Assembly (NCBI GenBank): GCA_026745465.1
Contig: JACYXH010000350.1
Location: 292,501-356,500 of the forward strand
Source: Lota lota
Lineage: Eukaryota > Chordata > Actinopteri > Gadiformes > Lotidae
Direction: 5' to 3'
Length of the DNA stretch: 64,000 bases
Position numbers and translations under genes: made by a program. Shown here piece after piece: positions 62,601 through 64,000 of the stretch (its first letter is position 1; each line of letters begins with the position of its first letter). The notes beneath the pieces are model-generated. The model made no database searches and was not told where the DNA came from. It was given only the letters and a program-made list of their open reading frames with translations.

Positions 62601-64000
62601 AAGGAGGTGGTGTCATTTGGCTGTAAATATGTATTTAATTCAAGTAACTGAATTAAATGTGTTTGATTCAATACAATTGATTAAATTAAAATTCCATTTG
62701 TTAAATTGTCCCTTTAGACAACAGACCCAGCCCTACCTTAAAGAAGGAACCTTGTTTTGAGCATGTATGTTGGCGAGTCTGGGCCTATCGTAGTAATACT
62801 GTGTTACGTTATGATATAAATATTCGTAAAACAAACAAATATTAGGTTGCAAAATATTAGCATTACAAAAAATTAAATTAGTAGTGGAAATGAATGACGT
62901 CAATGTATTAATAATGGGAAGGTCATATCTGTCCATCCATTCAACAATGCCCAAAGACTAGGTGTTTCCCCCACTGGCCACATTATCTGAACACTGTTGG
63001 TTGATGATCATGCCTGCACACCTCCAGACAAGAAGCCGACACCAGAGCTGACACAGGATCCCGGGTATCGGAAGGTGTATGCCGAGGAATCGCTCACGTT
63101 CAGCTGCAAGGTTAACGCGTCGTCTGGATGGGAGTTCCATTGGCTCAGGGACCAAGCAAAACTCCCGAAGCAAGGCGCCACCCACGCCATCCCGTCGGCC
63201 GCCCATGTCGACGCCGGAGCGCACCGATGTCGCGCAACAAGAGGACAGAACCCGCCGTTCGTCACGGAGGACAGCAACACGCTGAGCATCGACGTTGAAG
63301 GTCGGTGTCTTTTTAGTTTTTACGAACCACCCGTGTACATGACGACGTCTCCGGCGCTTATACCATTTGTTTCCCAACTGTGCACCTCGCAGCACGCCCC
63401 CGGGCCACCGTGACTCTTCTAACAGGCTGGTCCGAGGTCTTCTCCGCCGATCGGCTGGATCTGAAATGCGAGGTGCACGGGAGCACAGACCAGTGGAACT
63501 ACACATGGTAGGACGCAACTCGGAAGTTTGCACTCTGCGCCATTGTGTCACACATCCATTTCATCCCGGGTTCCTCCCGGATTCATCCTGGATTCCATGC
63601 TCACGCAACCGTTCCGATGCAACTAATTGAAAATGCTGTAACATCCAGGTTCGGAGGAAGTGAGGATTTCCCGTTGTCTTACAACGCAAAACACCCAGTC
63701 ATGAGTAAAGACCTGAACCATAGCCAGTACATCTGCAAGGGCGTCCGCTCTTCACGACCTTTGTATTCCAAAGCCAGTGAACCCTTCAGGACCACCAATC
63801 TCCGTGAGTAGCAGCGAGGGTTTTGATGGAACCAATAGCTGTTGGGAGCTAGGGTAACCTCAGACCCTGAGTGTGTTCTTCATATGCTAGTAAAATCGGG
63901 TTACAAGTAGTTGTTGGGACAGGTTGGTCAACATGTTGTGGATTGAATTGTATTTGCCATCTTGCCATCAAATTCCTATTATAAAATGTATATCATTATT
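59014..64000 (+). CDS. Second Ig receptor gene copy (partial, runs off window)
   Basis: Order A9, A10, D3, A11, E', F' reproduces the 3' part of the first array (A6/A7, D2, A8, E, F). From A10 on, the offset is exactly 23068 bp over about 3.6 kb, and A11 with about 800 bp of flank encodes the same residues as A8. Differences in E are GHR to GYR and SLAF to SLTF. An 8-bp deletion is seen near 63888. The left border falls inside a repeat unit and no leader exon is present, so this could be a truncated copy. The transmembrane exon would lie beyond 64000. Confidence 0.72.
59146..59442 (+). pseudogene. Ig exon A9, acceptor site lost
   Basis: The coding frame is intact (DHWTYTW, RSNGSSLVI, KLKGRPVGSK), but the acceptor TTGTCTGCAG reads TTGTCTGCGG. 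Using the next AG two bases on would shift the frame, so the exon is probably skipped. Confidence 0.65.
59812..59961 (+). pseudogene. Fossil Ig exon, array copy 9
   Basis: SCQMNVSS variant with the shared TAG. Confidence 0.78.
60286..60582 (+). CDS. Ig exon A10
   Basis: LLTPWPDVFTSEKVELSC; otherwise as A9, with a normal TCTGCAG acceptor. Confidence 0.8.
60939..61088 (+). pseudogene. Fossil Ig exon, array copy 10
   Basis: WYTDGG variant in place of WYKDGG, shared TAG; unlike its counterpart copy 8 it lacks the second stop. Confidence 0.78.
61498..61785 (+). CDS. Ig exon D3
   Basis: SKEIQAGDGDL as in D1 at the C' strand but YMCRGRLTSRS as in D2, so it looks like a mosaic of the two. Confidence 0.8.
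62198..62494 (+). CDS. Ig exon A11
   Basis: Encodes the same residues as A8, 23068 bp away. Confidence 0.8.
63028..63300 (+). CDS. Ig exon E'
   Basis: Copy of exon E with two amino-acid changes; both cysteines kept. Confidence 0.75.
63393..63803 (+). CDS. Split Ig domain F'
   Basis: Halves 63393-63507 and 63649-63803 with the same TGG TAG read-through problem and the same inferred 141-bp intron as F. Confidence 0.5.

Overview
The window is vertebrate nuclear DNA, almost certainly from a ray-finned fish. Genes are split into phase-consistent GT-AG exons. The products are animal-specific (neuron navigator, myosin-binding protein H, Ig-superfamily receptors, complement control protein modules). 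Very dense CA/GT microsatellites, C/G homopolymers and BEL/Pao and DIRS-type retroelements point to a teleost. The dinucleotide density resembles what is reported for cod-like fishes, but that last step is a weak inference.

Layout. (1) 72-3716, + strand: the last eight coding exons of a neuron navigator gene, best fit NAV1, with a 32-bp minisatellite built on one of its 5' splice sites, then a long 3' UTR to about 6500. (2) 6818-21911, + strand: a complete MYBPH-like gene (Ala/Pro/Glu N-terminus, then FN3-Ig-FN3-Ig, about 527 residues) with two further 3' UTR exons ending near 23430. NAV1 and MYBPH both lie on human 1q32, so the pairing looks like conserved synteny. (3) 23440-28900: intergenic DNA with dispersed-repeat copies and microsatellites. 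(4) 28924-42063, + strand: an Ig-superfamily receptor gene of Fc-receptor-like type. It is made from a tandem array of about 1.13-kb units, each with one intact phase-1 Ig exon and one fossil Ig exon that always ends at the same TAG. A transmembrane exon and four short cytoplasmic exons follow. (5) 42237-50623: a duplicated 1.3-kb block. One copy is split by an internally deleted BEL/Pao LTR retrotransposon (43543-48926) with identical-looking LTRs and a 5-bp target duplication; the other copy preserves the empty site. (6) 49019-56651, - strand: a complement-regulator-like gene (signal peptide, three CCP/sushi modules, Thr/Pro stalk). (7) 59014-64000, + strand: a second copy of the 3' part of the Ig receptor array, collinear with 37218-40820 at a constant offset of 23068 bp and nearly identical; it runs off the window.

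How the genes relate. NAV1 (cytoskeleton, neurite guidance) and MYBPH (sarcomere) are stable single-copy genes. The right half is a rapidly changing immune-type region in which Ig exons multiply by tandem and segmental duplication around an oppositely oriented complement-regulator gene. All coordinates come from reading splice signals, frame continuity and recalled protein-family features; no alignment or transcript data were used.
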